In this document: positions 63,508 to 64,000 of the stretch, piece by piece | Position numbering within the stretch: the first letter of the stretch is position 1 | Layout: the number at the start of each line of letters is the position of its first letter | Source: Gammaproteobacteria bacterium | GTDB taxonomy: Bacteria; Pseudomonadota; Gammaproteobacteria; Nitrococcales; Nitrococcaceae | DNA length: 64,000 nucleotides | Assembly: GCA_030433275.1 (NCBI GenBank) | Contig: JAUILK010000011.1 | Coordinates: 17,596-81,595, forward strand | Reading direction: 5' to 3' | Translations under genes and position numbers: made by a program | The notes under the pieces: model-generated | The model's database searches: none | Told to the model about the DNA's origin: nothing | Seen by the model: only the letters and a program-made list of their open reading frames with translations

Positions 63508-64000
63508 CAGTAGCGAGTAGGGCGTGGCACAAAGAACCTAAACTACGTCAACTCCGTACCTATGGTGCACACATTCCAGAAGCTTTTGAAAACGTGGATT
63601 AGCCTCCAATCGAGGCTAGGCTGTTAGAATCGATTCCAGGCAATTCTTCACGTTGTCCGGTTCCGTTGCGCGTCCTCACCGATTACGAGATCCAAGAAGG
63701 CGCGCGCAGCCGCAGGAAATTGTGGGCAGAGATCGGCTTGATGAAGGCGATGAACGGAGTAACCAGGGCACTACGGCGACTGCAGACAGTGCCAAAATTT
63801 TCCAATACTTTGGGAAATGCGGTCTGTGTGGCAAGACGCAATCTGACAGGATTTTCCGAGAGTGTCGGAGCTGCTAGGGAACATCTGATCAATTCGGCCC
63901 TGAAACCAAGAGCGTTCATCTTCGACGAGAGGAAGGGCAAAAATGCTCGGTTTTCGACACCGACCGCTGCTATCCGGAGCCATTTGGCTCCCCAGAGCTC
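63508..64000 (+). other. Right-edge region downstream of glmS, no recognised gene
   Basis: No family is recognised in these 493 bases. A hairpin TAGCCTC/GAGGCTA with a 5-nt loop lies at 63600-63618 but has no T-run after it. From about 63620 a plus-strand frame stays open to the window edge (reading LRVLTDYEIQEGARSRRKL from 63666); it has no ATG with a good ribosome-binding site near its beginning. The minus strand has two overlapping open stretches of 70-85 codons. The plus-strand frame could be the start of a gene running off the window or a chance open frame. Confidence 0.35.

Overview
The window is chromosomal DNA of a gammaproteobacterium and contains the replication-origin region. Evidence for this placement: the blocks dnaA-dnaN-recF-gyrB and rpmH-rnpA-yidD-yidC-rsmG-parA-parB-atp-glmU-glmS, the ubiE-ubiJ-ubiB set, lptM-lysA-dapF-DUF484-xerC, argH-algZ-algR-hemC and glyQ-glyS-gmhB-plsC. 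Gene order resembles that of the deeper-branching orders (Chromatiales-like) more than enteric bacteria; a closer placement cannot be made from sequence reading alone. Coding is dense. I see no insertion sequence, phage, CRISPR array, tRNA or rRNA.

Layout. 0-4 kb: a lipid-type group comprising the C-terminal part of a class III aminotransferase protein, an Mpo1/DUF962-like membrane protein, phosphatidylserine decarboxylase, and a PEMT-type phospholipid methyltransferase. 4-11.6 kb: the hemC-hemX-hemY heme cluster (hemD missing) and the AlgZ/AlgR two-component pair; a virginiamycin-B-lyase-like gene and a decayed second copy of algR lie between algR and hemC. 11.7-18 kb: argH, a carboxylesterase, lptM, lysA, dapF, DUF484, xerC. 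18-24 kb: hslVU, DUF971, ubiE, ubiJ, ubiB, DJ-1. 24-31 kb: ctpA, envC, a rhodanese-like protein, secB, gpsA, trmL, a DUF99 protein, sseA. 31-37 kb: the nitrogen-control group glnA / DUF4124 / ntrB / ntrC with a sigma-54 promoter before glnA. 37-41.5 kb: glyQS, gmhB, plsC. 41.5-47.7 kb: gyrB, recF, dnaN, dnaA on the minus strand with a candidate oriC between dnaN and dnaA and two parS palindromes inside recF. 47.8-63.5 kb: rpmH to glmS on the plus strand, including the full F1Fo ATP synthase operon.

How the genes work together. DnaA, the dnaA-dnaN intergenic DnaA boxes, the sliding clamp, RecF, GyrB and ParA/ParB/parS form an origin replication-and-segregation unit. The glnA group forms a nitrogen-responsive unit. 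UbiE, UbiJ and UbiB belong to ubiquinone synthesis. LysA and DapF join lysine and peptidoglycan supply with LptM; EnvC, CtpA, GlmU and GlmS add cell-wall growth and remodelling.

Points most worth a second look: the algR remnant plus lyase gene between algR and hemC; the absence of hemD, of mnmE/mnmG and of grxC from their usual positions; the lipid-type cluster at the left edge; the two perfect parS palindromes within recF; and a bacterial DUF99 protein translationally overlapping trmL. I do not see an obviously new multi-gene defence or mobile system here.
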